Positions 1 to 8,101 of a stretch of 33,619 nucleotides of DNA are shown piece by piece. Numbering within the stretch: position 1 is the first letter of the stretch; each line of letters begins with the position of its first letter. The notes under the pieces were generated by a model. The model searched no databases and was not told the origin of the DNA. It saw nothing but the letters and a program-made list of their open reading frames with translations. The DNA comes from Candidatus Hydrogenedens sp. (lineage in GTDB: Bacteria > Hydrogenedentota > Hydrogenedentia > Hydrogenedentales > CAITNO01): NCBI GenBank assembly GCA_012522755.1, contig JAAYJV010000012.1:1-33619 (forward strand), read 5' to 3'. Position numbers and translations under genes: made by a program.

Positions 1-94
1 GTCAAGCAACAGGTAGTAGTTTGCGCCATATACCCCGAAAAGTCAAGGCAAACAATAACGTCTGTAAAAATCCTGAAAAACGTGGAGACTCACT

Positions 95-300
95 CCTGGG
101 AACGCCAATTTCCACATTGGCAGACAGCGTGTTATGACATTGACATTTTTTAAACAGCGATGTGGTAACAGGTCTTTTGTTAACCATGAATAAAATAAAA
201 GCCTTTGTAAACTCTGAGTCTTTGTTCTCCCGCCAAATGCATACATAAGGCATGGTCTTTTCCCGGGTGTCCTGCCAATGTGGAAATTGGCGTTCCCAGG
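95..300. repeat. Inverted repeat pair, REP/MITE-like element
   Basis: Arm 95-123 is the exact reverse complement of arm 272-300 (29 of 29 bases). Each arm is itself a small hairpin, GCCAAT-TTCCAC-ATTGGC. The 148 bases between are AT-rich and contain no recognisable gene. Two opposed palindromic units are typical of BIME/REP pairs. The 206-bp total length with perfect terminal repeats would also fit a non-autonomous MITE, but I see no target-site duplication just outside the arms. Confidence 0.8.
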
Positions 301-335
301 CAGCGCGACCCAAGGTCTTTAATTTATCAGTGCCA

Positions 336-355
336 ATCAGTGTTCATCTGTGGTT
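336..355 (+). repeat. 20-bp dispersed direct repeat, copy 1
   Basis: ATCAGTGTTCATCTGTGGTT occurs here and again, identical and in the same orientation, at 1689-1708. The two copies flank the membrane protein gene at 651-1607. An exact 20-mer twice within 1.4 kb of non-coding sequence is not expected by chance. Confidence 0.75.
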
Positions 356-377
356 CCAAGGGACGTCGTGTCAGTGT

Positions 378-404
378 CATCTCTTCGGTTAAGATGTTTT
401 TTTT
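378..404 (+). terminator. Possible weak intrinsic terminator
   Basis: CATCT and AGATG (378-382 and 392-396) can form a 5-bp stem with a loop containing TTCGG, followed directly by eight T residues (397-404). The stem is short, so this is only a candidate. It would end a plus-strand transcript entering from the left of the window. Confidence 0.35.
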
Positions 405-555
405 CGTGTGTTCAGTGAATGACCTGGTTTAAAAATCATTCCATTTCTCGGTGGTCCTCGGTGCTCTCTGTGTCTCTGTGGTGAAGAAAAGAAATGACAC
501 CTTGTTGCGGCGATGCAACATTACGTTTCCATTATAAAAACTACTGTTCAGTTTC

Positions 556-584
556 TTGACATAGAGCCTCTTCTGTTTTATAGT
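556..584 (+). promoter_or_regulatory. Sigma70-type promoter for the 651 gene
   Basis: TTGACA (556-561), a 17-base spacer and TATAGT (579-584) give a perfect -35 and a 5/6 -10 at optimal spacing. Transcription would begin near 591, about 60 bases before the ATG at 651. The same two hexamers with the same spacing recur at 13392-13420. Confidence 0.75.
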
Positions 585-650
585 AATTGCAGACACTATG
601 ACTGACCCTGTCTTTATAAATAACGGTTCATCGATTCAGAAAGTGGCACC

Positions 651-1607
651 ATGAAAACAGATAGCGATACGATGAACATCCGGGACAAGATGAAGTTTTT
701 TCTTCTGGCGGTATTTGTTGTCGGGCCTCTCTGTGCTTTTCTTTGCGGCTTTGCGGTGAGTCTGGTTTACAGTTTGGTTTTATATTGGGCCATTACTATG
801 ATCTTCGCAATGGTCGGTGCCATTACCGCTTGTTTTTGTGTTTTGCTTTCCTACCGGACATTGCTGCGATACAACAAGGCCGTTGCAATTATTTACTGTA
901 CAACGGGTACGCTTGTCATGGGGCTGATCCCATCACTTGTTGTGTTGTCATCCTATCCTCTTTCCTTGCCGGCGGGGATGATTGGATATCTGATCGGTTT
1001 GAGCTTGCTCAACTTCAACATCGGTGTTCATCGTGTTGATGCATTTTGTACGCATGTGTACCGTTTTTTTGTGAAGCCCCGTGAAGCTGCGGTGACCCGG
1101 GAGAGAGGAATTAAAGAGATAGCCAAAGCAGTCGGAATGTTTTTATTGGCCATCTTTATTGTTGGTCCTTTCTTCGGTTACTTGTGTGGCATTGCAGTGG
1201 GCGCAGTGGAAGTATTCTTTCTTTTTTTCACCACCCACATCCGTATTGCGCTTCTGTACGCATTGAGTGCGCTTTTGTTTGTGGCACTGTCCCATCACAT
1301 AGTAAGAAGATATAAACCAGGCTTTGCAATCATTTTTTGTCTGTCGTGGACAGTGGCCTTCTCTTTGTTTCCCTCCTTCCTTTTCTATCTTGGATATCCC
1401 TATTTCACGCCTGTTGACCTCTTCGAATTGAATTTAGAGGGAACATTTTTTCCCAATACCTGGCCTCTCGGCGCTTTCGGATACTGGGCCGCAATCTTTT
1501 GTTTGAAGGAAGGCGTCGCTACAGACAGATCAAAAGCCTTTTATGATCATGTGACTTCTTATTTTTCCGGGAAAGACGCAGAGCTTGCAGTCTCTCAACC
1601 GGAATAG
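651..1607 (+). CDS. Internally duplicated integral membrane protein
   Basis: I do not recognise a family. The 318-residue product is strongly hydrophobic with several membrane spans, and consists of two tandem copies of one unit. Residues ~15-145 align with ~157-310: FLLAVFVVGPLCAFLCGFAV matches FLLAIFIVGPFFGYLCGIAV, RYNKAVAIIYC matches RYKPGFAIIFC, and both halves end in a GY...F.THVY/DHVTS-F segment. Each half therefore carries about four membrane segments. ATG 651 was chosen because it follows a strong promoter; the ribosome binding site (AGAAAGTGG) is weak. An in-frame ATG at 672 has no better signal. There is no operon partner: the next gene begins 168 bases downstream, after a repeat copy. 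A transporter-like or sensor role is possible but unsupported. Confidence 0.8.
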   Translation: MKTDSDTMNIRDKMKFFLLAVFVVGPLCAFLCGFAVSLVYSLVLYWAITMIFAMVGAITACFCVLLSYRTLLRYNKAVAIIYCTTGTLVMGLIPSLVVLSSYPLSLPAGMIGYLIGLSLLNFNIGVHRVDAFCTHVYRFFVKPREAAVTRERGIKEIAKAVGMFLLAIFIVGPFFGYLCGIAVGAVEVFFLFFTTHIRIALLYALSALLFVALSHHIVRRYKPGFAIIFCLSWTVAFSLFPSFLFYLGYPYFTPVDLFELNLEGTFFPNTWPLGAFGYWAAIFCLKEGVATDRSKAFYDHVTSYFSGKDAELAVSQPE

Positions 1608-1688
1608 CGGCGGGGCAGGTTGGGGGCAGGGCGATGGCAGGGAGCTGTGGACGGAATGGACAGTGCAGAACGGAGAGGTTTTTTAAAC

Positions 1689-1708
1689 ATCAGTGTTCAT
1701 CTGTGGTT
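1689..1708 (+). repeat. 20-bp dispersed direct repeat, copy 2
   Basis: Exact copy of the 20-mer at 336-355, in the same orientation, in the gap between the membrane protein gene and the DUF1638 gene. The bases just outside the repeat differ between the copies. Confidence 0.75.
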
Positions 1709-1775
1709 GAAAAAAGCAAGAATCAGCCTCCCGAAAGCAGGTATACTACGCCTGTAACCCCCATGGAGAAAAACT

Positions 1776-2546
1776 GTGTACTTCAAAGTATTGGCTTGCG
1801 ATGTATTGACCCGCGAGGTCTGCTGGTGTGCCGCCCGGAGCCCTCATACCCTGGATCTGGAGTTCACTCCCAAGGGCGAGCACAATGTCCCTTCCCGGCT
1901 GCAGCAGCGTTTGCAGGAGCGTATTGATTCGCCAGCTCCTGAGGGGATGTCTTACGATGCCATTCTGCTGGCCTACGGCTTGTGTGGCAATGCTGTCCGG
2001 GGCTTGAAGGCTCCTGAGTCCTGTCCCCTGGTCATCCCGAGAGCCCACGACTGCACCACTCTATTCCTCGGTTCCCGGGCGGCTTATGAAGAACACTTCG
2101 GCGCCAATCCCAGCCAGATGTGGACCTCCATCGGTTATTCCGAACGGGGCGATTCCATTCTTTCGGACAGTGACATGCGTCTTTTCTTTCCGGAGGGACA
2201 GTCCGTGGCCGAGCTCATTGAGCAATATGGCGAAGAGAACGCCCAGTACTTATTGGACACGCTCATGAGAATCCCGGAGTATGCGGACATTCCCTTTCTG
2301 GAGATCGCAGAAACCCACGTGCCTGAGATTGCCGCAAAAATCCGTGCCCATGTAGAGGGCTTGGGCAAGGAACTGCGGCCCATACAGGGTAATATCCGCC
2401 TGATTCAGGGCCTCTTCGCCGGAAACTGGTCTGAGGAAGAGTATCTCATTGTTCCACCCGGCAGCCGCATCGAAGGGGTCTATGACAACTGTGAGGTTAT
2501 ACGGGCTATCCGTGAAGAGAAAAAGGAACACCCGGAAAAATCCTGA
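1776..2546 (+). CDS. DUF1638 family protein
   Basis: This soluble protein of 256 residues matches what I know of DUF1638 (PF07796), a family of unknown biochemical function. The diagnostic part is residues 58-115: a hydrophobic strand, YGLCGN at 67-72, then PRAHDC at 88-93 and a GSRAAY segment. The conserved Cys, His and Asp in YGLC and PRAHDC suggest a metal or cofactor site, but that is inference. The start is a GTG at 1776 with GGAGA seven bases upstream; no in-frame ATG sits nearby. The gene stands alone, converging on metG 33 bases downstream, and its last codons form one arm of a shared terminator. No signal peptide or membrane span is visible, so it is probably cytoplasmic. Confidence 0.85.
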   Translation: MYFKVLACDVLTREVCWCAARSPHTLDLEFTPKGEHNVPSRLQQRLQERIDSPAPEGMSYDAILLAYGLCGNAVRGLKAPESCPLVIPRAHDCTTLFLGSRAAYEEHFGANPSQMWTSIGYSERGDSILSDSDMRLFFPEGQSVAELIEQYGEENAQYLLDTLMRIPEYADIPFLEIAETHVPEIAAKIRAHVEGLGKELRPIQGNIRLIQGLFAGNWSEEEYLIVPPGSRIEGVYDNCEVIRAIREEKKEHPEKS

Positions 2547-2563
2547 GTGTTCCTTTGATTTTT
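2522..2563. terminator. Bidirectional terminator between DUF1638 gene and metG
   Basis: AAAGGAACAC (2522-2531) pairs perfectly with GTGTTCCTTT (2547-2556), a 10-bp stem with a 15-base loop. Plus-strand transcripts then meet TTTTT (2559-2563). On the minus strand the stem is followed by TTTTCTCTT. The left arm and the stop codon of the DUF1638 gene lie inside the structure, so the hairpin overlaps coding sequence. Confidence 0.75.
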
Positions 2564-2579
2564 GAAAAGTCTGCGGTTT

Positions 2580-4325
2580 TTAAAGGGCACCGCCCTGTTC
2601 GTGAATCTCCGCCAGCGCAGCCACGGCATCAGGATCCAGTTTGGGGAAAAGTACCTCCGGCTTTTGCAGAGGACTTCCCGCCGGCAAAAAGTCTCCAGCC
2701 CGTTTCCAGATGTTTTCGCCACCATCCGGTCCACCGGCGGGCAATTCAATATTGAGAATGGCGGCAAGTTTCCGGGCCCCTTCCGGGAGAAAAGGCGCCA
2801 TGAGGTGGCAGAGTCCGTGAACCACCTGACAGCAGACATGGAGGGTCGTTGCTGTCCGTTCCAGATCTGTTTTTCTGGTGACCCAGGGCTGTTTCTGGTC
2901 GAAATAGACATTGGCCTTGCGGCCCAGATCGATGAAGCGTTCCAGTGCCTGCCTGAAGCGGAAGTTTTCCAGAGCTTCCGCCACGGCGTCACGCTGGACG
3001 CTGATGACATCGAGCATGGCCTGATCTTCTTCGTCCAGGGCGCCTTCGGGCGGTACAGCCTGCTCGAAGTTTTTGACGGCCATGGTCAGAGCGCGGTGTA
3101 CGAAATTGCCGACCACATCACAGAGCTCGCCATTATAACGGCCCATGAACTCGTCCCAGTCAAAGTCCGAATCTTTGGATTCCGGCGCAATGGCACAGAG
3201 ATAATAGCGCAGACAATCAGCGGAAAGTTGATCCAGCGCCCAGCGTACACTGATCATGTTTCCTTTGGACTTGGAACCTTTTTCTGATTTTCCCGTTTGT
3301 CTGTTGAAAATATTCAGGTATTCATTGCCCACCACCTGATCCGCAGTGATATACCCTTCCTGCCCCATGAGCATGGCCGGGAAAATAACGGCATGGAAAG
3401 GCACATTGTCCTTGCCGATGAAATGGACCATGCGGGTTCCCCGGTCTTTCCACCAGTCTTTCCACGCATCCTCACCCAGTCCCTGATCCAGACCCCATTG
3501 GCGCGTGTTCGTGACATAGCCTATGGGCGCATCAAACCATACGTAAATACGTTTGCTTTTCGCATCTTCATCATCCACAGGGATGGGGATGCCCCAGTCC
3601 GTGTCCCGGGTGATGCATCGTGCCCGGAGATCGTGGACCCATCCATAGGCGATGCCCCGGACATTGGGCCGCCATTCAGGGTGACTGTCGAGCCAGGCTT
3701 CCAGCTGCTCAGCGAAATCAGGAAGATCCAGAAACCAGTGCCGTGAATCGCGGAGAACAGGGGTGGAATCGTCGCCGGGTACATTGGCCCGGGGATTGAG
3801 CAGATCTTCGGCCGTATACTGGGCACCGCATTGCTCACACTCATCGCCATTGGCGCCTGTATATCCGCATTGGGGACATTCGCCCGTCACATAACGATCA
3901 GGAAGAAAACGCTCCAATTTGGGTGAATACCAGAGCCGTACCGTTTCCGTATGAATATGGCCTGATTCCTCCAGGCGCACAAAAAACTGTTGGGTCGTAT
4001 CCACATGAAGGGGCCAGGAAGTGCGCCCGTAGATATCGTAAGAAATACCGAGACCGTTGAAAGCTTCCTCGTTGGCAACATGGTAGCGGTCAATCACTTC
4101 CCGGGGCGTGATATTTTCTCTGAGCGCGCTGAGCGTAATGGGAACGCCATGTTCATCTGATCCGCCGATGTACAGAACCTGATCACCGCAGAGTCTTTTG
4201 TAGCGGACATAAATATCAGCGGGCAGGTAGGCCCCGGCGATATGTCCAAGATGAATATAACCATTGGCATAGGGGAGCGCACTGGTGACCAGTGTGCGTT
4301 TGAATTGTTTGGATGACGATGTCAT
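2580..4325 (-). CDS. metG: Methionyl-tRNA synthetase
   Basis: Charges tRNA(Met) with methionine in the cytoplasm. The 581-residue product has the class I HIGH motif as HLGH (25-28), a GGSDEHG segment (54-60), and a zinc knuckle in the connective insertion with Cys150, 153, 163 and 166. The KMSKS loop reads KGSKS (349-353), with Gly in place of Met but both lysines kept. The DALR-type anticodon-binding helices follow. The protein lacks the C-terminal EMAPII/Trbp111-like dimerisation domain that makes E. coli MetG 677 residues; shorter monomeric forms are common. ATG 4325 is preceded by AAGGGA. It is the last gene of the minus-strand cluster, 89 bases after the sugar-isomerase-like gene, and ends at the shared terminator. 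Confidence 0.95.
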   Translation of the reverse strand: MTSSSKQFKRTLVTSALPYANGYIHLGHIAGAYLPADIYVRYKRLCGDQVLYIGGSDEHGVPITLSALRENITPREVIDRYHVANEEAFNGLGISYDIYGRTSWPLHVDTTQQFFVRLEESGHIHTETVRLWYSPKLERFLPDRYVTGECPQCGYTGANGDECEQCGAQYTAEDLLNPRANVPGDDSTPVLRDSRHWFLDLPDFAEQLEAWLDSHPEWRPNVRGIAYGWVHDLRARCITRDTDWGIPIPVDDEDAKSKRIYVWFDAPIGYVTNTRQWGLDQGLGEDAWKDWWKDRGTRMVHFIGKDNVPFHAVIFPAMLMGQEGYITADQVVGNEYLNIFNRQTGKSEKGSKSKGNMISVRWALDQLSADCLRYYLCAIAPESKDSDFDWDEFMGRYNGELCDVVGNFVHRALTMAVKNFEQAVPPEGALDEEDQAMLDVISVQRDAVAEALENFRFRQALERFIDLGRKANVYFDQKQPWVTRKTDLERTATTLHVCCQVVHGLCHLMAPFLPEGARKLAAILNIELPAGGPDGGENIWKRAGDFLPAGSPLQKPEVLFPKLDPDAVAALAEIHEQGGAL

Positions 4326-4414
4326 GAGAATCCCTTTTCCTTCACATGAACAGAGGAGAGTCGGAAGACCGTGAAAAATTTCCCAGTCTCAAAGATGCCT
4401 GTGCTTAAACCACA

Positions 4415-5347
4415 TTATTTATCGCCATATATTCCCGGATTGGGATAACGATACTGTCCCGTATAAAGATCGAAGAGTGTTTTGTAATAGCGCATGAAGC
4501 GTTCCGGTTGTTCATTATACTGGATTTCGGCCAGACAATAGCCTGTGAATCCGGAGTCCTGCAGCAAGGAGAAGAGTTCCTGCCAGGGATATTGATATAC
4601 ACCGATCTCATTGATATGCACCTGACCGATGGCATGCTTCACCAGATCAAAAGCGGGTTTGATGCGGCCGTGTTCATCTTCTTCGCCGCCGTTGGAATTC
4701 CAGCAGACTGTCGCATTGGGCTCATCGGCATAATCCAGCATCTTGCGCATATTCGCCAGGCTGCGCGTCGGTTCAGGGCCGTGTACTTCCATGCGCACTT
4801 CCACGCCCATATCAGCCGATGCCTTCGCTACCCGGCCCCAGGAACGACCGATACGCTCCAGAACTTTCTCCACTTCTTCGCCCTTGGGAACGCCGTTGGG
4901 TCGTACCTTGATGGCCGGAGCACCGATATCCGCCGCAAGCTGACAGAATTCAATGGACTCCCGGATCTGGGCTTCCACTTCAGCCGGATCGCTGGAGTGA
5001 TATTCACAAGCCGTTCCGATACCGCAGATTTCAATGCCTGAGTCTTCAAAGAGGGTACGTACTTGGGCACGCTCGGCGGCTGTGAGAGTAATCTCCACGC
5101 CATGGGCATGAGTGGTTCGCAGTTCAACGCCGGACATGCCGGTCTTCTTGCAAAGGGCAATCAGTTCTTCGCAACTCATGTCTTTACCCATGTTATAGGT
5201 AACCATGCCCAGTTTCATGGTGCCCGAAGGGGAGGGAGAGGAAACAACGCCCTCTTCTGTCGCCGCATGGGCACCAGCTGTGCTCAAAGCACCCAGCCCC
5301 GTTCCTGCAAGCATCATGAAGTTTCGTCTGTTCAGGGAATCTGTCAT
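4415..5347 (-). CDS. Tat-exported sugar phosphate isomerase/epimerase-like protein
   Basis: A xylose-isomerase-like TIM barrel (AP endonuclease family 2 fold) of 310 residues. The N-terminus is a clear twin-arginine signal: NRRNFMMLAG followed by a hydrophobic stretch and AHA at the predicted cleavage site (about residue 28). The mature part has the fold's usual segments: GVELRT, ICGIGTACEYHSSD, IKVRPNG, a MEVHG strand with a probable metal-binding Glu and His, VHINEIG, and AEIQYNE near the end with another probable metal ligand. The substrate cannot be read from the sequence; relatives act on sugars, inositols or hydroxypyruvate. GAGGAG lies upstream of the ATG. It sits 25 bases after lysS and is probably cotranscribed with it, an unexpected place for an exported protein. 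Confidence 0.85.
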   Translation of the reverse strand: MTDSLNRRNFMMLAGTGLGALSTAGAHAATEEGVVSSPSPSGTMKLGMVTYNMGKDMSCEELIALCKKTGMSGVELRTTHAHGVEITLTAAERAQVRTLFEDSGIEICGIGTACEYHSSDPAEVEAQIRESIEFCQLAADIGAPAIKVRPNGVPKGEEVEKVLERIGRSWGRVAKASADMGVEVRMEVHGPEPTRSLANMRKMLDYADEPNATVCWNSNGGEEDEHGRIKPAFDLVKHAIGQVHINEIGVYQYPWQELFSLLQDSGFTGYCLAEIQYNEQPERFMRYYKTLFDLYTGQYRYPNPGIYGDK

Positions 5348-5372
5348 TTCCGGTACTCCTCTTTTCTATGTT

Positions 5373-6923
5373 TTATACGCCGGGCCGCAGCTGGGGAAAA
5401 AGAATGACGTCACGGATGGAAGGTGAATCGGTCACGATCATGGCCATCCGGTCTATACCTATACCCAGTCCGGCTGCGGGGGGCATGCCGACTTCCAGTG
5501 CGGTCAGAAAATCTTCATCCAGGAATTGGGCCTCATCATCGCCCGCTTCACGCAAGGCCACTTGCGCCTCAAAACGTGCACGCTGATCCAGGGGATCATT
5601 CAGTTCGGAAAAGGCGTTGCCCACTTCCAGACAGGCGATAAAGGGCTGGAAACGCTCGGTCAGTTCCGGATTGTCCCGTTTCCTCTTGGCCAGGGGCGAG
5701 AGTTCCCAGGGATAGTCATAGAGAAAAGTGGGTTGCACGAGATTGGGCTGCACCCGTTCCGACATGACTTCATCCACAATTTTGCCATAGCCCATGTCCA
5801 GTGTGATTTCGACACCGGCACTCTCAGCGAGTTTGGCAGCCGTATCACGATCTTTGTTGTTTTCCAGATCGATATCCGCATATTGACGGATGGCATCAAA
5901 GAGGGTCATCCTGTTCCAGGACTGGCCAATATCAAGTTCCTTGCCCTGATAACTGAAGGTGGTGGAGCCCACAATGGATTTCATCATGTGGGTGAGCATC
6001 TCTTCTGTTTCATCCATGAGGCCCATGTAGTCCTGATAGGCTTCATACATTTCCATGGTCGTGAATTCAGGATTATGACGGCCGTCAACCCCTTCATTTC
6101 TGAAGCAGCGGTTGATTTCAAAAACTTTTTCAAAACCGCCCACGAGCAACTTTTTCAGATACAGTTCCGGGGCGACACGCAAGTAGAACTGGGAGTCATA
6201 GGTGTTGTGATGGGTGATAAAGGGACGTGCAGTGGCACCGCCCGGAATGGGATGGAGCATGGGTGTTTCCACTTCGAGAAAGCCCTTGCTGCGCAGCCAG
6301 GAACGCATCACCTCGATCATGTCGATGCGTTTACGGAAAACATCCAGCACCTCCGGATTGGCCACCATATCCAGATAACGATGACGATAGCGAATCTCCA
6401 CATCGGCCAGACCGTGATATTTTTCGGCTGAAGGACGCAGCGACTTGGCGAGAATCTCGTAGCCTTCAGAGAAGAGAGTGATCTCGCCGCGACGGGTCCG
6501 CTTGACAGATCCCCAGACACCGATAAAGTCGCCTATGTCCAGATCCTTCGTGTGTTCATAGGCTTCTGCGCCAATCTGTTTCTCACCGAGAAAAACCTGG
6601 ATGCGGGCATTTTCGTCACGGATATCGATGAAGGTGCTCTTCCCCTGTATGCGTCTTGCTACAATGCGCCCGGCCAGTCTGGCTTCAAAAGCGGGGGGGA
6701 CGTCTTCGCCGGCTTCTTTTTCAAGAGACTCAAGTTCTGTCCTGGCTTCCGCGATGGCATGACTGCGGTCAAAGATATATTTATAGGGTTCATCACCCCG
6801 CTGGCGAATCCGTTCAAGCTTTGCCAAACGGTGGCGGCGCAGTTCCTGTTCAGCTCCCGTTTCCGACTGTTGAGGAGTTTCTTCTCCTTGAAGATCATGT
6901 TCTGTCATTGTTCTTTGTTCCAT
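5373..6923 (-). CDS. lysS: Lysyl-tRNA synthetase, class II
   Basis: Charges tRNA(Lys) with lysine. The 516-residue protein has the OB-fold anticodon-binding domain (about 80-165) followed by the class II catalytic domain. Motif 1 includes FLEVETPMLHPIPGGATARP, motif 2 is the FRNEGVDGRHNPEFT region (about 274-288), and motif 3 is GLGIGIDRMAM (485-495). The length is close to the family norm of about 500. Upstream of ATG 6923 there is no strong ribosome binding site; the ATG at residue 6 is a possible alternative start. prfB lies 38 bases upstream in the same direction, the same prfB-lysS pairing known from E. coli. Confidence 0.96.
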   Translation of the reverse strand: MEQRTMTEHDLQGEETPQQSETGAEQELRRHRLAKLERIRQRGDEPYKYIFDRSHAIAEARTELESLEKEAGEDVPPAFEARLAGRIVARRIQGKSTFIDIRDENARIQVFLGEKQIGAEAYEHTKDLDIGDFIGVWGSVKRTRRGEITLFSEGYEILAKSLRPSAEKYHGLADVEIRYRHRYLDMVANPEVLDVFRKRIDMIEVMRSWLRSKGFLEVETPMLHPIPGGATARPFITHHNTYDSQFYLRVAPELYLKKLLVGGFEKVFEINRCFRNEGVDGRHNPEFTTMEMYEAYQDYMGLMDETEEMLTHMMKSIVGSTTFSYQGKELDIGQSWNRMTLFDAIRQYADIDLENNKDRDTAAKLAESAGVEITLDMGYGKIVDEVMSERVQPNLVQPTFLYDYPWELSPLAKRKRDNPELTERFQPFIACLEVGNAFSELNDPLDQRARFEAQVALREAGDDEAQFLDEDFLTALEVGMPPAAGLGIGIDRMAMIVTDSPSIRDVILFPQLRPGV

Positions 6924-6961
6924 TTACGGTTGATACTTGTGCAATACCCGGGAAAAAGCAA

Positions 6962-8089
6962 TCAGTTTTGCATGGGTTTGATTTTGCTTCTCCGTTCCAG
7001 ATTCCATTTCAGATAGGCGGCGATAAAAGGATCCAGATCGCCATCGAGAACTTTGGTCACATTCCCTGTTTCCATGGAGGTGCGGTGATCTTTGATCATC
7101 TGATAAGGATGCAATACGTAACTGCGGATCTGACTGCCCCAGGCCACATCCTGCTGGCTTTCACGCTGGGCATTCAGTTCCTCTTCCTGTTTCTTCAATT
7201 CCATATCATACAACTTCGCTTTGAGCATTCCCAGAGCGGTTGCTCTGTTGCGATGCTGGGAGCGTTCGATCTGACAGGAGACAATGATGCCTGAAGGGAT
7301 ATGAGTGAGCCGCACGGCACTGCTCGTTTTATTGACTTTCTGGCCACCGGCACCGGAAGAACGGAATACATCCATCTTGATGTCTTCTTCCCGTACTTCA
7401 ATTTCAATATTATCATCCACTTCGGCCAGTACTTCCACAGCGGAAAAGGAAGTGTGCCGCCGTGCATTGGAATCAAAGGGAGATATCCGCACGAGACGGT
7501 GGACTCCTTCTTCAGACTTGAGCAGTCCGTAGGCATTGGGTCCGGTCACTTTGATGGTGGCGCTCTTCAATCCGGCTTCATCGCCCGGCTGATGATACAA
7601 CACCTCCACCTCCATTTCCCGTTGCTCACAAAAGCGGGTGATCATGCGATACAACATGTCGGCCCAGTCACAGGACTCCGTGCCGCCCGCACCAGGATGA
7701 ATGCTTATAATGGCTGCATGATCATCACGGGGATCCGTGAAGAGGCTGTTCATTTCCAGACGATCGATCTTTTTCTGCAGGGATTCCATCTGGCCGTTGA
7801 TTTCCGGACGCATGGACTCATCCTGTGCCTCTTCCGCCAGTTCGATAAGGGTCTGCACATCTTCAACTTCCCGTTGCAGCTCGTCCGGTGTATTGACAAT
7901 AGCTTTGTGTGCTTTCAGGCGTTTGACATATTTCTGAGCTTCTTCCTGATCATTCCAGAAATCGGGCGCAGCCATCTTTGCTTCAATATCCACAATGCTT
8001 TTGCGAACCCCGTCAATATTCAAACAGGCAATAAGTTCCTGAAGTTTTTCAACCTGTTCAGCGACAGCTTCCCGTTCATCTTCATACAT
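6962..8089 (-). CDS. prfB: Peptide chain release factor 2, no programmed frameshift
   Basis: RF2 recognises UGA and UAA stop codons and triggers peptide release. The 375 residues contain the SPF stop-codon-reading tripeptide (203-205) and the catalytic GGQ (248-250). In many bacteria prfB carries an in-frame UGA near codon 26 that needs +1 frameshifting. Here the frame is continuous from ATG 8089: the matching place reads IACLNID (residues 20-26), encoded with TGT TTG AAT and no stop. AAGGA precedes the ATG. The gene begins 12 bases after cdsA and is followed by lysS, so it is an internal gene of the operon. Confidence 0.96.
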   Translation of the reverse strand: MYEDEREAVAEQVEKLQELIACLNIDGVRKSIVDIEAKMAAPDFWNDQEEAQKYVKRLKAHKAIVNTPDELQREVEDVQTLIELAEEAQDESMRPEINGQMESLQKKIDRLEMNSLFTDPRDDHAAIISIHPGAGGTESCDWADMLYRMITRFCEQREMEVEVLYHQPGDEAGLKSATIKVTGPNAYGLLKSEEGVHRLVRISPFDSNARRHTSFSAVEVLAEVDDNIEIEVREEDIKMDVFRSSGAGGQKVNKTSSAVRLTHIPSGIIVSCQIERSQHRNRATALGMLKAKLYDMELKKQEEELNAQRESQQDVAWGSQIRSYVLHPYQMIKDHRTSMETGNVTKVLDGDLDPFIAAYLKWNLERRSKIKPMQN

Positions 8090-8101
8090 AAATCATCATC
8101 C

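Larger units (their letters stand above)
1..650. other. Gene-poor, repeat-rich intergenic region
   Basis: I see no convincing gene here. The stretch holds a pair of perfect 29-bp inverted repeats (95-123 and 272-300), a 20-bp dispersed repeat copy (336-355), a short hairpin with a T-run (378-404) and a near-consensus promoter (556-584). The text around 440-485 is a low-information tract rich in GTG/TCTCTGTG words, as often seen in dispersed intergenic repeats. The open frame on the minus strand at 2-313 runs through both inverted repeat arms, which argues that it is not a real gene. Confidence 0.7.

Noticed and set aside
2-313. Minus-strand open frame of 103 codons
   Set aside because: It reads through both arms of the 29-bp inverted repeat pair and shows no protein-like pattern.
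1700-1755. TATACT at 1742-1747 as a -10 for the DUF1638 gene
   Set aside because: There is no -35 at suitable spacing and no extended TGN motif.
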